NCBI GenBank assembly: GCA_963725415.1 | Contig: CAVRZY010000210.1 | Location: 1-64,000, forward strand | Source of the DNA: CAVRZY01 sp963725415 | GTDB taxonomy: Bacteria; Acidobacteriota; Terriglobia; Bryobacterales; Bryobacteraceae | Direction of reading: 5' to 3' | DNA length: 64,000 nt | Part shown: positions 46,501 to 56,642 of the stretch, piece by piece | Position numbering within the stretch: the first letter of the stretch is position 1 | Layout of the letters: each line of letters begins with the position of its first letter | Position numbers and translations under genes: made by a program | Notes under the pieces: generated by a model | What the model saw: the letters and a program-made list of their open reading frames with translations, nothing else | Database searches by the model: none | Told to the model about the DNA's origin: nothing

Positions 46501-46590
46501 TCATCTGGGCGGGTAAGGTCTACCTCATGGATGCCTGTCCCCGTTTTCGCCCTCGGCGCTGGCTGCTAAGCTAGCGTTGAGGCGATATCC

Positions 46591-47870
46591 ATGTTCAAAC
46601 TTGGAGTCCTGGTTATTCTGACCTGCTGCGGCCTGGGCGCGGAGGTGCGGACGCTCACCTTGCGGCAGGCCATCGAGCTGGCGCTCAAGCAGAACCCGGA
46701 GCTGACCTTGGCGCGGCTGGAAGAGAAGAAGGCCGAGCAGGACGTCCGGCTGGCTCGTGATGCCTTCGTTCCCAAGGTCGTGGCCGGGAGTGGCTTGGCC
46801 TACAGCAGCGGCTTCCCCATGAGCATCGAGGGGGCCACTCCCTCGGTGATTCAGGCCCGAGCCATCGCGGATGTCTTTAACCGGCCGCAGAGTTACCGGG
46901 TTGCCGCCGCCAAAGAGCACCGCCGGGGGCGGCCATCGACACCGCGGCCAAGCAACAGGAAATCGCCTGGCGCACCGCCGAACTTTATCTGGATGCCGAA
47001 AAAGCGGCCAGGATGGCGGAGATTGCCAGTCGGCAGGTCGAAGCTCTCGATCAGATCGCCGCTACCGTCCAGGCGCGTGTGGCGGAAGGCCGCGAACTGC
47101 CCATCGAAGCGCGGCGCGCCGCCCTGAACGTGGCGCGGGCGCGGCATCGCCTCCAGGTTCTGGAATCGGACTGCGCCTACGCCGAAGGCTCGCTGGCCGA
47201 AGTCCTCGGCTTGGATCCGGCCGACCGCGTACGGGCCGCGCCAGAAGATCGCACCCCGCCGCCCGTGCCGGCTTCCCCAGAGGAAGCCGTCCAAACCGCC
47301 CTGAGCACCAGCAAGGAGATCCGGTCGCTGGAATCGAAGCTCCTGGCCAAGGGCTTCGACATTCGGGCCGAGCGGGCCGCGCGGCTTCCCAGATTCGACT
47401 TGGTCGCCCAATACGCCCTGCTGGGGCGTTTCAACAACTACGAGGACTTCTTCCGCAAGTTCCAGCGGCACAACGGGCAGCTCGGCGTCTCGATTCAGAT
47501 CCCCGTGTTCACCGGTCCGGGCGTGGCTGCGGCCACCGCCCAGGCGGAAGCCGAGGCCGCCCGGTTGCGCCTGGAAGTCCAGTCTGCCCGCCGGCGCATC
47601 TCCACTGAGACGGTTCGCCGCTTCGAGGAACTCAGACAGGCCGAGTCCGCACTCCAGCTAGCCAGAATGGAGCTCGACGTGGCCCGCGAGCAGGTCTCCA
47701 TTCTGCTCGCCCAGATGCAGGAGGGGCGCGTCGGGCTGCGCCAGATCGAGGAAGCGCGCTCGGCGGAGACCGACAAATGGATGCTCTTTTTCGAGGCCAA
47801 CGCCACGCTCGACAAGGCTCGCCTGTGTCTGCTGAAACAAACCGGCACGCTGCTGGCCGCGATGCAGTGA
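46591..47870 (+). CDS. TolC-family outer-membrane efflux protein, frameshifted
   Basis: The N-terminal part (46591 to about 46920) has a signal peptide and the TolC helix start (LTLRQAIELALKQNPELTLA). In the +1-related frame from about 46925 the protein continues AIDTAAKQQEIAWRTAELYLD to the end at 47870 (about 425 residues in total). A missing G in the run CCGGGGGCGG at about 46926 explains the break. Repeated helical hairpins and ARIDYL-like spacing fit an outer-membrane channel. It would form the exit duct for the permease encoded at 44720. Confidence 0.82.
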
Positions 47871-47944
47871 CAGTTGCCCTCCAGCCGGCCCCCGAAACTT
47901 TCCCGCCGCGGGAGGGTTATACTGAATTGCCTGGTGGGTTACCC

Positions 47945-50900
47945 ATGGTTTGCCTTCGATGGCTGGCGCTCCTCGGTCTGTCTTGGTCAGCCTGCCTGGC
48001 GGCTACCTTCGGCACAGTAGTTCCGCTGGTGGGAGGGGCAGCGGATCTGGTTCTGGATGAAGGACGTAGCCGCCTGTACCTGGTCAACAGCTCGCTGAAT
48101 CAGGTCGAGGTTTACTCCATCCCCCAGCGCCGCTTGCTCAGCCCGATCCGCGCCGGACGCCTGCCCCTGGCGGCGGCTATGTCGCGAGATGGCCAGTTCT
48201 TGTATGTGACCTCCTATGACGGCTCGGCGCTGGAGGTGATCGATCTGGAGAAACTGGCCACCGCCCGGAGCGTGAGCCTGCCGGCCAAGCCGGAGGGCGT
48301 GGCGGTGGGGGCTGACGGACGGGTCCTGATCACCACCATCGGCACCGGACCTTCCAACAACCCCACCAACACTTTGTTGCTCTATGACCCGCAGGCCACC
48401 ACCACCAGTGCCATCGCCAACGTGGTGGTGACCCCCCCGGCCCCAACTCCTCCGCAGCTCCCTGCGCCCGCCGGCAGACCCTTCCTCTCCTATCGCAGTC
48501 AGTTGATCGCCACCAAGGCTGGGGACCGCATCATCGGCGTCAATGTCAGCGGAAACAATCGCATCGTGTTCGTCTACGAGGTCGCCTCGGCGACGGTTCT
48601 GCGCAGCCGCGTGGTGGGCAACATTTCCACTGTCTTAGCGGTTTCTGTGGACGGCTCCAAGTGCATGTCCGGCCTGACCCTGTTCGACACCGAGACCCTG
48701 GCGGTGTTGGCCCAGCAGAATGCCGCCAACTCCCCGTTCACCTTCCCTACCACCGCGGCGGCGAATTTCAACACCCAGCAGAACCAGGGCGGCAGCACCT
48801 TCGCGCCCGATGGCTCGGTGCTCTACACGGCCTTTAACATCGCCCCGGATGAGAATCCGCCGGCGCGGGCCAACATCAGCCGCCTGCTGCTGAACGATCC
48901 CGACAACCTGCTCATCCAGATGGGCCTGGAGTTGCCCGAGAACGTGGCCGGCAAGTTCGTCATCACTTCCGACGGCGCTACGATTTATGCGCTCTCCGAA
49001 TCGGGGTTCCTGATCATCCCGATATCGACCCTCTACCAAAACCCCGTCGCCTTGCCCGACAACCGGGTGCTGGTGTTGAACAACGATCAATGCGGGGTCA
49101 CGGCACAGACCCGCTCCGCCACGGTGAAGGTCCGCAATGCAGGTGCCGGCCGGATGACGGCCAGCGCGCAAATATTGCAGTTGCCGCAGACCGGACCGCA
49201 AGGCTTGGGCGGAATCGGCGGGCCGGGTGGAGGCGCGCCTGGGGGGCAGATTGTCATCATCATGCCGCAGCCGGCGGCAGGCGGCGCTGCGGCCGGCGTT
49301 CCGGTCCAGGTACCCGCCCAAGCCGGCGGCGCCACCGCGCAGCAACAGAACGCGATTGCACAGACCGCCCCTCGCCTAACCACGCGGCAGACGGCCACCG
49401 GGCCGGAATTTCAATTCACTTACAACCCCACCGCGGCAACCTCGCTGGGGACCCTGACTCCTCCGCACACTTTCTTGATCCAGTCGCCCGAGGCTGTCAA
49501 CATCCCCCCCACCGTCCGGGTCTACCAGAACAATCGCAACTCGGAAGCGCGTGCGGACGTGATTCCCGCGGAACAGGGAACCGCGCTCCTGGAGGGCCTG
49601 GTCGATATGGCCAGCGACACCACGCGCCAGCGCTTCTATATCGCCAACTCGGGGCTTAACCGGGTCGAGACCTTCGATCTTCGCACGCGCAAGTTCCTGG
49701 CCCCCATCAAGGTGGGGCAACTGCCGCGTTCGGTGGCCCTGACGCCGGACGGCAACACCCTGTACGTCGCCAATTCGGGGGGCGAATCCATCAGCATTGT
49801 GGACCTCAACAAAGGCGAGGTCGTGGGCAGGGTGCGCTTCCCGCCCATACCCTTCAACGCCAGCGCTTCCATTGTCACCCCCAGCGTGATCGCGGCGGGC
49901 CAGAGCGGGTTGCAGATAGTGATGAACAACGGCACCCTCTGGCAGGTCATTGGCAACGATGCCATCCCGCGCGGCGTCAGCCCCGCCATCGGCGCCGATT
50001 CCAGCGGCCGCCCCCTGACCATTTCTGCGCCCCGCACCATGATCTCGACTCCCAACGGCGAGTATATTCTGCTGCTGGCCGGCAACGGCTACGTCTATCT
50101 GTACGACGCCCTGGCGGACGAGTTCGTGACAGGTCGGCAGATTTTCATCCGTTCTACCACGGGCAGTTCTCCAGTTAACACGATTCAAGGCCTGTACGGA
50201 GCCGTGGCTGCCGGTCCCCGGGGCCAGTATTTCCTGGCTAACGGCCTGATTCTGAATCAGTCCTTGACCCCCGTTGGCTCGGTCCCAACGGTTGCCGGGC
50301 CGACGGCACGCGGCGGGCAGCAGCAACTGCTCTCGCCTCCGGTGGCAGCCCTGGCTGCGGTCGGGACCACCACCTTTGCCCGGCTCACCCAACCCATTCA
50401 ATTGACCGCCAACGCCCCGCTCACTGACACGCCCAGCGTGGAGATCGTGGACGTCAACACCGGGGCGACCTTGCGATCTGTCCAGACCGTGGAAGGCCCG
50501 CTGGCCACAACCACCGGCCCCACTTCTCCGCAGACCGGAGTCAACGGGCGCACCATGGTGGTAGATGCCTCCGGCTCGACCGCCTACATCTTAACGGCCA
50601 GCGGCCTGAGTATCGTGCCGCTGGACGTGCCGGCACGCTCCGAGCAGCCCCAGATCAACCCGCGCGGCTTGGTGAGCATGGCAAGCTACCTGCCCAATGT
50701 GGCGCCCGGCGAGCTGGTCTCGCTGTTTGGGCGCAGCCTCGGATCTTCGGAACTGGTCAGTGCCACGCCGTTGCCCACGCTTCTGGGGGGAAGCTGTATT
50801 ACGGCCAACAACCGGCCCCTGCCTTTGATCATGACTTCGGCCCAGCAGGTCAACGCCCAGATCCCGCCCGACTTCACCGCTGGCCGCTATTCCGTGGTAG

Positions 50901-51370
50901 TGCGCTCAGTCAGCCAGAGAACTGCCTCCCCGGCCTATACCCTAACCGTGTCCAAGTATGCACCCGCCGTTTTTGTCGATCCTCCAACCGGGCAGGCTGC
51001 CATCTTCCACGCTGACGGCCATCCCGTCACCAAGCAGAACCCCGCCCACCGCGATGAGCCGCTGGTGATCTACGCCACCGGCCTTGGCCGCACCAAAGGG
51101 GGCAGAGTGACTGCCGGCGCCCCCTCCCCCAGCGATCCGCTGGCCGTGACCGACGAGGTTCAGGTCTTCTTCGGAAGGACCGATTACAGGCAATCCGAGA
51201 TGATCGTCGAGTGGAGCGGTTTGGCCCCCGGCTTGATCGGCGTCAACCAGATCAATATCCGCGTGCCCGGCGAGCGCATGCAGGGCGACAATCTCCCGGT
51301 CACAGTCCGCATCGGCGGCGTTGACAGCCCGGGCACCGGCCCAGTCGTCCCGTTCGTGGCCGTGGAATAA
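47945..51370 (+). CDS. large secreted beta-propeller protein with TIGR03437 C-terminal domain
   Basis: From the ATG at 47945 the product has about 1141 residues. It has a signal peptide (ALLGLSWSACLAA), a seven-bladed-type propeller at about 20-370 (ADLVLDEGRSRLYLVNSSLNQVEV), a Pro/Gly/Ala/Gln-rich insert at about 400-480, a second propeller at about 530-880 (RQRFYIANSGLNRVETFD), and a C-terminal domain of about 230 residues with GELVSLFGRSLGSSELV and VNQINIRVPGE. The last is the TIGR03437 domain, typical of Solibacter. The role is probably cell-surface adhesion or sorting. An upstream reading of the same frame to 47777 is not needed. Confidence 0.85.
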   Translation: MVCLRWLALLGLSWSACLAATFGTVVPLVGGAADLVLDEGRSRLYLVNSSLNQVEVYSIPQRRLLSPIRAGRLPLAAAMSRDGQFLYVTSYDGSALEVIDLEKLATARSVSLPAKPEGVAVGADGRVLITTIGTGPSNNPTNTLLLYDPQATTTSAIANVVVTPPAPTPPQLPAPAGRPFLSYRSQLIATKAGDRIIGVNVSGNNRIVFVYEVASATVLRSRVVGNISTVLAVSVDGSKCMSGLTLFDTETLAVLAQQNAANSPFTFPTTAAANFNTQQNQGGSTFAPDGSVLYTAFNIAPDENPPARANISRLLLNDPDNLLIQMGLELPENVAGKFVITSDGATIYALSESGFLIIPISTLYQNPVALPDNRVLVLNNDQCGVTAQTRSATVKVRNAGAGRMTASAQILQLPQTGPQGLGGIGGPGGGAPGGQIVIIMPQPAAGGAAAGVPVQVPAQAGGATAQQQNAIAQTAPRLTTRQTATGPEFQFTYNPTAATSLGTLTPPHTFLIQSPEAVNIPPTVRVYQNNRNSEARADVIPAEQGTALLEGLVDMASDTTRQRFYIANSGLNRVETFDLRTRKFLAPIKVGQLPRSVALTPDGNTLYVANSGGESISIVDLNKGEVVGRVRFPPIPFNASASIVTPSVIAAGQSGLQIVMNNGTLWQVIGNDAIPRGVSPAIGADSSGRPLTISAPRTMISTPNGEYILLLAGNGYVYLYDALADEFVTGRQIFIRSTTGSSPVNTIQGLYGAVAAGPRGQYFLANGLILNQSLTPVGSVPTVAGPTARGGQQQLLSPPVAALAAVGTTTFARLTQPIQLTANAPLTDTPSVEIVDVNTGATLRSVQTVEGPLATTTGPTSPQTGVNGRTMVVDASGSTAYILTASGLSIVPLDVPARSEQPQINPRGLVSMASYLPNVAPGELVSLFGRSLGSSELVSATPLPTLLGGSCITANNRPLPLIMTSAQQVNAQIPPDFTAGRYSVVVRSVSQRTASPAYTLTVSKYAPAVFVDPPTGQAAIFHADGHPVTKQNPAHRDEPLVIYATGLGRTKGGRVTAGAPSPSDPLAVTDEVQVFFGRTDYRQSEMIVEWSGLAPGLIGVNQINIRVPGERMQGDNLPVTVRIGGVDSPGTGPVVPFVAVE

Positions 51371-51441
51371 AGAAGCCGTCAGCCCTTAGCCACCAGCCCT
51401 GGTCGCGGAGATCCCGCGTGTTCGGCGCTGTCGGTCTCGCC

Positions 51442-51546
51442 GGGGAATTGACGATTTCCCCAGTGACGATTGACGATGGCAGTGCAGCGCTGGGTTGCGC
51501 CAGACACCGCAGTCGTCAATCGGCAATCCCGCAATCGTCAATTCCC
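51442..51546. repeat. inverted repeat with GGGGAATTGACGATT arms
   Basis: GGGGAATTGACGATT at 51442-51456 and its complement AATCGTCAATTCCCC at 51532-51546 flank about 75 bases that contain further GACGATTGACGA-type sub-repeats. The 19-base form of the arm recurs at 6371-6389. It lies in the gap between the propeller gene and the TPR gene. Confidence 0.7.
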
Positions 51547-51614
51547 CCTCAGACTCTCAGGCCCATCCATTGCCGGCCCGGGTAGTTTATGATGAACTAG
51601 ACGCGAGGATTTCC

Positions 51615-53931
51615 ATGAGACTGAGCAGTCTGGTTTTGATAGTGCTTTTGCTGCTGACCGGCGCCTCTTGCAGCCGAGATCCCGAGGTGGTCAAGCGAAA
51701 ATACCTGGAGAACGGAAACCGGTACTTCGACAGGGGCAAGTACAAAGAAGCCTCCATCATGTACCGCAACGCTCTTAAGAAGGACCTCCGCTATCCCGAG
51801 GCCTATTACCGGCTAGGCCTGGCTCAGATCAAAATGGGCGAGAGGTTCTGGGCGGAGGCAATCCGCGCGCTGCGCCGCGCCGTCGAGCTGGACAAGAACA
51901 ATATGGACGCCAGGGTGCAACTGGCGGACCTTCTGATGGTCTTCTACCTGGGCGATCCCCGCAGGCCCGCCTCCCTGCGCGAGGAGGTCAAAGGCCTTAC
52001 CGACGAATTGCTCAAGAAGGACCCCAACTCCGTCCCCGCTTTGCGCATCAAAGGAGACTCTGCTGCTGCGGGCCGACAACAACTTCAAAGAGGCCATCCT
52101 CTACCTTCAAAAGGCCAACCAGGTCAGCCCGCTGCACAGCGAGATTGTGTTTCCTTTGGCCCAGAGCCTGCTGGGGGACGGCCAGATCGAGGAAGCCGAG
52201 AGGCTTGCCAAGACCCTGATCGAAAAGGAAAAGACCTTTGGGCCCATTTACGATCTCCTGTTCGTGTATTACCTCAGGAACAACCGTCTCAGTGACGCCG
52301 AGAGCATCTTGAAATCCAAGATCGCCAACAATCCCAAACAAGCCGAGTTCCTGGTCCAGCTCGCCGCCTATTACTTCGCCGTCAGGCGAAAACCCGAGAT
52401 GCTTAACACGGTCGAGAGGCTGACTGCCAACCCCAAGGAGTTCCCCAGCGGGCGTCTGCTGGCCGGCGATTTCTATCTCCGAACCCGCGACTGGGACAAT
52501 GCCACCCGGCAGCTCGAACAAGGGCTGCGCGAGAACCCGAAAGACAAGGCAACCTATCAAAAAAGGATTGCCGAGGTGTTGCTGGCGCAAGGCAAACGGG
52601 CCGAGGCCACCCGGGCGCTGGAAGAGGTCCTGAAAGAAAACCCGGGCGATGACAATGCCAAGGCCATGCGAGCCTCCCTGCTGATTGACCCCGGAAACCC
52701 GGAGCAAGTCCAGACCGCCATCAACGAGTTGCAGTCCCTGGTCGGGCGCATGCCCAAGAACGCCGTGCTGCGTTTCAATATGGCTCGTGCGCTGATGGCA
52801 AAAGGACAAATCGAGCAGGCGCGCACCCAGCTCCAGGAGGCTGTCAAGATCGACCACGCTTACCTGCCAGCCCGCGTGACCCTGGCTCGTCTGCACGTCT
52901 TCCGGCGCGAGTTTGGGGCCGCCCTTCAGGCCGTCCAGGAGATTCTTGACATCGCTCCTCGCAACCTCCCAGCCAAATTGATTCGGGCGGATGCTCAAAT
53001 GGGATTGGGGAACCTCAGCCAGGCCCGAGAAACCGTGGTGGAGGCCATCAAGGAGAATCCCTCTTCCCGGGACGCCGTCTTCCAACTGGGCTATCTGGAC
53101 CTTAGGGACAACAAGTTCAAAGAGGCAGAAGCCATTTTCCAGAAACTGCGTGACACCGACTCGGCCGACCTGCGCGGCTTGATCGGCCTGACCGAGACGT
53201 ATGCCGCCCAGAACCAGCACGACAAGGCCATCCAGCTCCTCAATACCGAGCTCGCCGCCAACCCCGACCGGCCCGGCATGCGCTTGGCTCTGGCCAATCT
53301 ACAGGCCCGCTCCGGCAAGTATGATCAGGCCATCGCGGGATTTCAGGCTTTGATCCAGAAGAACCCAAAATCCTCCAGCCTGTACCTCAGCCTGGGCGAG
53401 AGCTTCCGGCTGAAGGGCGACATTACAGCGGCCATTGACAGCTTCCGCAAGGCCAAAGACCTCCAACCCAACGACACCAGAGTCTACGTCCCACTGGCGC
53501 TGTTGCTGGACCAAACCGGGCAAAAAGCGGGGGCCAGGTCCATCTACGAACAGATCTTGAAGATGCAGCCTGACAATCCGATTGCGTTGAACAACCTGGC
53601 TTACATGATAGCGGAATTGGGCGGAGACCTGGACCAGGCCCTCACCCTGGCTCAGCGCGCCAAACAGAAACTGCCCCAGGATCTCAATGTCGCCGACACC
53701 CTGGGTTGGATCTACATTAAGAAGAACCTCAGTGACAACGCTATCGAAATCTTCCGCGACCTGGCCACCAAGCAACCCGACAACTCGACCTACCGCTACC
53801 ACCTTGCCATGGCCCTCTTCCAGAAGGGCGACAGGTCCCAGGCCAAAAAGGAACTCCAGGCCGCACTCCAAAGGAAACCTTCCAAAGATGAGGAGAAGAA
53901 GATCCGGGAGCTGATGGCCAAAGTGGGCTGA
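51615..53931 (+). CDS. TPR-repeat lipoprotein-like protein, frameshifted
   Basis: The ATG at 51615 begins a signal peptide with a lipobox-like LLTGASC. TPR units run from about residue 30 to the C-terminus (about 770 residues in total). After PALRIKGD (near 52058) one extra T shifts the frame; the text then continues LLLRADNNFKEAILYLQKANQ to 53931. The long chain of TPRs with a lipoprotein start resembles PrsT-type proteins of PEP-CTERM/exosortase loci, and a CAAX-protease-like gene linked to exosortase follows. The slip may be a sequence error. Confidence 0.8.
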
Positions 53932-53976
53932 GAGGAGAGAGCTGGAATCATCGTCCATCCAAGCGGATCCGAAGCC

Positions 53977-54660
53977 GTGACTCCCCAGGCGGGCCCGGCC
54001 AGCCACGTCTCCTGGTCCTATGTGGCGCCCTTTGCTACTCTACTGGTGTTCTTGGGGCTGGCCGGCTTCGTCCCAATGGGGCCCCAGCTTAGTTATCCCT
54101 TGCGGACCATCGCCGTGGCGGCCGTGCTGCTGCTCTGTTCCCGCCACCTGGTCACTTTCCGCGCCTCGCATCTGTGCACCAGCCTCCTGGTGGGCGTGGC
54201 TGTTTTCCTCATCTGGGTCGGACCGGACCTGCTATGGTCCGGCTATCGGCAGTCGGGGCTGTTTCAAAACCCTCTGACCGGGACCGCCCGTGCCAGCCTC
54301 CCTGCCGAGTTCCGGACCAACGCCCTGTTTCTGTTCTTCCGCATCGCCGGCTCGGTGGTTCTGGTCCCGATTGTGGAGGAATTGTTCTGGCGTGCCTGGC
54401 TGATGCGCCGGCTGGTTTCCGAGAATTTTGCCGCCGTCCCGCTCGGAACCTATGCCGCCCCGGCCTTTTGGATCACAGCTTTGCTGTTCGCCTCTGAACA
54501 CGGTCGGTATTGGGATGTGGGCCTGCTCGCCGGAATCGCCTACAACGGCTGGATGGTACGCACCCGCAGCTTGGCCGACTGCATCCTGGCCCACGCTGTA
54601 ACCAACGCCTGCCTGGCGGCCTACGTCCTGCTGGCCGGCGCCTGGGACTATTGGCTGTGA
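53977..54660 (+). CDS. exosortase-associated CAAX-protease-like membrane protein
   Basis: From a GTG start the 227-residue product has six or seven membrane helices. The CPBP-type motifs are VEELFWRAWLMRRL, FASEHGRYWDVGLLAG and DCILAHAVTN, which supply the metal/proton-binding Glu, Arg and His. It fits the TIGR03008-type CAAX prenyl protease-related family, found with exosortase systems. The role could be processing of sorted proteins. It follows the TPR gene by 45 bases. Confidence 0.82.
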   Translation: MTPQAGPASHVSWSYVAPFATLLVFLGLAGFVPMGPQLSYPLRTIAVAAVLLLCSRHLVTFRASHLCTSLLVGVAVFLIWVGPDLLWSGYRQSGLFQNPLTGTARASLPAEFRTNALFLFFRIAGSVVLVPIVEELFWRAWLMRRLVSENFAAVPLGTYAAPAFWITALLFASEHGRYWDVGLLAGIAYNGWMVRTRSLADCILAHAVTNACLAAYVLLAGAWDYWL

Positions 54661-54805
54661 GAGGCAGCCGTTAGCCTTCAGTCCATAGCCTCGTACCACT
54701 CGATGGTCGCCGGGCGGCTCACACCTCTGAAAGGACCTTCCCTGCCCCCTGTTCTCGATTCGCGCCGGGGCTAAGTTGGCAACTTAGCTTTGCATCATAA
54801 AGTAC

Positions 54806-54835
54806 TTGACAAGAATTGAAGATCGGCGCTAGCAT
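54806..54835 (+). promoter_or_regulatory. predicted sigma-70-type promoter and palindromic operator
   Basis: TTGACA (54806-54811) and TAGCAT (54830-54835) are spaced by 18 bases. An AAGTACTT palindrome overlaps the -35 box. Transcription would start near 54842, so the ATG at 54842 would be nearly leaderless and the ATG at 54905 is a better start. The palindrome may bind the winged-helix protein encoded downstream. Confidence 0.5.
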
Positions 54836-54904
54836 GGACTCATGGGTATCGTCCGACCGATGCGGCCCCTGCCCCCAGAACCCACCTCCCTCCACTCCCA
54901 CGCC

Positions 54905-55453
54905 ATGGATAACCTCCAGTTCATCCGCGAGACCATGGAGCGGGCCACCTCCTTCACCGCCATTTCCGGCTGGGGCTTAGTGGTGGTCGGAATCACCGCC
55001 CTGGGGGCCGCACTGCTGGCCGCCCGCCAGTCCACCGAAGGCTGGCTGGCCATCTGGCTGGGCGAAGGTTTGCTGTCGTTCCTGATCGCCGGAGGCGCCA
55101 CGGTGCGCAAAGCGCGCGCCTCGAAAGCCCCGCTGTTCTCCATGCCGGGCAAACGATTTGCGCTCAGCTTCTCCCCGCCTATGATGGTGGGTGCCCTGCT
55201 GACTGCGGTGCTCTACCGCGCCGGCAGCGCAGGGATTCTGCCGGGAACCTGGTTGCTGCTCTATGGCACGGGGATTGTCACGGGAGGCGCCTTTTCAGTC
55301 AAGGTCGTCCCCGTCATGGGGCTTTGCTTCATGACCGTGGGCGCGGTGGCGCTGTTTTCTCCGGCCTCTTGGGGGGATGGGCTGATGGCGGCAGCCTTCG
55401 GCGGGCTGCACATCCTTTTCGGAATCATTATTGCTAGGAGGCATGGTGGCTAG
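54905..55453 (+). CDS. small integral membrane protein
   Basis: From the ATG at 54905 the 182-residue product begins DNLQFIRETMERATSF, as in related proteins, and has five or six membrane helices. An upstream in-frame ATG at 54842 would add 21 residues rich in Pro. The product is encoded together with a winged-helix regulator whose start overlaps the stop by 11 bases. This pairing of a small membrane protein and an HTH_34-type regulator recurs in Acidobacteriota. The function is unknown. Confidence 0.75.
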   Translation: MDNLQFIRETMERATSFTAISGWGLVVVGITALGAALLAARQSTEGWLAIWLGEGLLSFLIAGGATVRKARASKAPLFSMPGKRFALSFSPPMMVGALLTAVLYRAGSAGILPGTWLLLYGTGIVTGGAFSVKVVPVMGLCFMTVGAVALFSPASWGDGLMAAAFGGLHILFGIIIARRHGG

Positions 55454-55838
55454 ACAGAGTGCCCTTTCACAGCCTGCCGCGCGCAAGACGCGCGCCGAGG
55501 CGGGCGAGCTCCGGGAAGTCCGCTCCTGGGTCGGCCAGAGCGGCGCGCCGGGGCTGGACCGGCTGATTCACGAGCGCATGCGTCTGGGAATCGTCAGTGC
55601 GCTGGCGGTCAACGACACCCTCACCTTCAACGACTTGAAGAAACTGCTGAACACTACCGATGGCAACCTCAGCGTGCACGCCCGCAAGCTCGAGGAGGCG
55701 CGCTATATCGCCTGCACCAAGTACTTCGACGGCCGCCTTCCCAAGACCGAGTACCGGCTCACGCCCGAGGGGCGGCGCGCACTGGAGCGTTACCTGGATC
55801 ACATGGAGGCGTTGATCCGTGCCACCCGTGACCGGTAG
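55443..55838 (+). CDS. winged-helix transcriptional regulator (HTH_34-like)
   Basis: The ATG at 55443 follows TAGGAGG. The 131-residue product has a basic N-terminus and a winged helix with RMRLGIVSALAVNDTLTFNDLKKLLNTTDGNLSVHARKLEEARYIACTK split over helices 1-3 and the wing (LPKTEYRLTPEGRRALERYLDHME). It presumably represses its own operon through the AAGTACTT site. The effector is unknown. Confidence 0.85.
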   Translation: MVARQSALSQPAARKTRAEAGELREVRSWVGQSGAPGLDRLIHERMRLGIVSALAVNDTLTFNDLKKLLNTTDGNLSVHARKLEEARYIACTKYFDGRLPKTEYRLTPEGRRALERYLDHMEALIRATRDR

Positions 55839-55858
55839 AAGGGAGGCCCCTTTTTTTT
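55839..55858 (+). terminator. predicted short rho-independent terminator
   Basis: AAGGG-AGGC-CCCTT followed by a run of Ts directly after the regulator stop codon. The stem is only five pairs but the T-run of eight is strong. Confidence 0.5.
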
Positions 55859-55871
55859 GCGGACTGGCTTT

Positions 55872-56606
55872 ATGACGAAAAGTAATTTACACCTTCTCGA
55901 CAGCGCCGCGCTGCACGTGGCCATCATCATGGATGGCAACGGCCGCTGGGCTACCGCCCGCAGCCTGCCCCGCCTGGCCGGCCACCGCGCTGGCGCCCAG
56001 GCCGTGCGCCGCACGGTCGAAGCCGCGCCCCAGCTCGGCATCCGCACCCTGACGCTCTACGCCTTTTCCTCCGACAACTGGCAGCGCCCCGCGCAGGAAG
56101 TCTCGACTTTGATGCAACTCTTTCACGAGTACCTGCGCAAGGCGGCCGGCGAGTGCGTCAAGCACGGAGTCCGGATCAGCGTGATCGGCCGGCGCGACCG
56201 TCTCGCGCCCGGCTTGCGGGAAGCCATCAAGCGAACCGAAGCCGCCACCGCGCAGGGCCGGACGCTCCATCTGCGCATTGCCGTGGACTATTCCTCCCGC
56301 GACGCCATCCTGCGCGCGGCGCACCGTCTCAAGGAAGCCAGCCAGCCCACCCGGGAGGAATTCGCGCGGCTTCTGGCCGAGGTCATTCACTCCCGCGGGT
56401 CCGTGCCCGACGTCGATCTTCTGATCCGCACCGGAGGCGAGCAGCGCCTCAGCGATTTCCTGCTGTGGGAAAGCGCCTACGCCGAACTCTACTTCACCAC
56501 CCGGATGTGGCCCGATTTCAACGCCGCCGACCTGGAGGCTGCCCTCCGAGACTTCCACGCGCGCGAGCGCCGCTTCGGCCGCATTCCGGCAGCCGCCGCG
56601 GGGTGA
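55872..56606 (+). CDS. uppS: undecaprenyl diphosphate synthase-type isoprenyl transferase
   Basis: The 244-residue product has the cis-prenyltransferase motifs: IMDGNGRWA (catalytic Asp), GAQAVRRTVE, AFSSDNWQRP, and near the end DLLIRTGGEQRLSDFLLWESAYAELYF. It makes the C55 lipid carrier for peptidoglycan and polysaccharide synthesis from isopentenyl diphosphate. An upstream TTG frame start at 55857 is less likely. It stands alone here; cdsA, which often follows, is absent. Confidence 0.93.
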   Translation: MTKSNLHLLDSAALHVAIIMDGNGRWATARSLPRLAGHRAGAQAVRRTVEAAPQLGIRTLTLYAFSSDNWQRPAQEVSTLMQLFHEYLRKAAGECVKHGVRISVIGRRDRLAPGLREAIKRTEAATAQGRTLHLRIAVDYSSRDAILRAAHRLKEASQPTREEFARLLAEVIHSRGSVPDVDLLIRTGGEQRLSDFLLWESAYAELYFTTRMWPDFNAADLEAALRDFHARERRFGRIPAAAAG

Positions 56607-56642
56607 GATGAGACCGCCCGGGATAGCCGCTATAATGTCCGC

